From Flavobacterium sp. (GTDB taxonomy: Bacteria > Bacteroidota > Bacteroidia > Flavobacteriales > Flavobacteriaceae), in NCBI GenBank assembly GCA_030150335.1, contig JASLGC010000237.1, positions 1 through 14,438 of the forward strand: 14,438 nt of DNA. Reading direction: 5' to 3'. Position 1 is the first letter of the stretch. Each line of letters opens with the position of its first letter. Of this stretch, positions 14,361 through 14,438 are shown in pieces. The notes beneath the pieces were generated by a model. That model made no database searches. It saw nothing but the letters and a program-made list of their open reading frames with translations, and was not told the origin of the DNA. The position numbers and the translations under genes are program-made.

Positions 14361-14438
14361 TTAAAATTTATATCCTACAAAAACACCAAAGTTTTGATTG
14401 TAGACTTTCTTATCATACATTCCTGTATTCTCTTCAAC
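14361..14438 (-). CDS. Outer-membrane beta-barrel protein, C-terminal fragment
   Basis: Only the last 25 codons and the TAA stop are in the window; the gene continues beyond the right edge. The fragment ends NFGVFVGYKF, an alternating aromatic/hydrophobic strand with a terminal phenylalanine. This is the usual last strand and BAM-recognition signal of outer-membrane beta-barrel proteins. Many small Bacteroidota barrels end in a similar GxxxGYKF pattern. The specific family cannot be given from so little sequence. It is convergent with the HAD gene and shares its terminator. Confidence 0.65.
   Translation of the reverse strand, partial: VEENTGMYDKKVYNQNFGVFVGYKF

Noticed and set aside
1..14438. 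CRISPR array, toxin-antitoxin pair, phage or defence island
   Set aside because: No regularly spaced direct repeats, Cas-like, toxin-like or phage structural motifs were seen on either strand.

Overview
The window is a low-GC stretch of ordinary chromosome, most likely from a member of the Flavobacteriaceae (Bacteroidota). Several signs point there. Upstream regions carry the Bacteroidota-type -7 element TAnnTTTG, often with a TTG 19-21 bases further up, and start codons lack Shine-Dalgarno sites. There is an SDR-type L-threonine dehydrogenase, a PafA-type alkaline phosphatase, a lipoprotein with an acidic export-like signal after its cysteine, and the end of an outer-membrane beta-barrel protein. 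A genus such as Myroides or Flavobacterium is possible, but the sequence alone does not settle it.

Layout. 1-140 holds the 3' end of an IS transposase. 200-2350 (minus strand) holds an aldehyde dehydrogenase, a TRIC-type cation channel and tRNA-Asn(GUU), which all run towards one terminator; the tRNA also has its own strong promoter. 2476-2853 (plus) holds two tandem genes for 56- and 57-residue two-helix membrane proteins. 2900-3853 (minus) is threonine dehydrogenase. 4017-7985 (plus) is a lipoprotein gene followed 12 bases later by mfd, the transcription-repair coupling factor. 7986-8599 is a gene-poor gap with a long imperfect palindrome, a doubtful small ORF and several hairpins. 8600-11524 (minus) is a two-module M16 zinc peptidase. 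11658-13310 (minus) is the PafA-like phosphatase. 13604-14293 (plus) is a HAD hydrolase, divergent from pafA. 14361-14438 (minus) is the C-terminus of a beta-barrel protein.

Most units are short and separately bounded: clear terminator hairpins close nearly every one, and exact -7 boxes lie 20-50 bases upstream of the chosen starts. Several open frames extend upstream only to a TTG codon, and in those cases promoter position and signal-peptide shape favour the internal ATG. The genes do not form one pathway. They mix catabolism (aldehyde and threonine oxidation), DNA repair, and envelope or periplasmic functions (peptidase, phosphatase, lipoprotein, barrel).

I found no CRISPR array, phage module, toxin-antitoxin pair or recognisable defence system, and nothing I would call a new biological system. 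The least explained parts are the pair of tiny membrane proteins (2476-2853), the lipoprotein coupled to mfd, and the 614-base gap after mfd.
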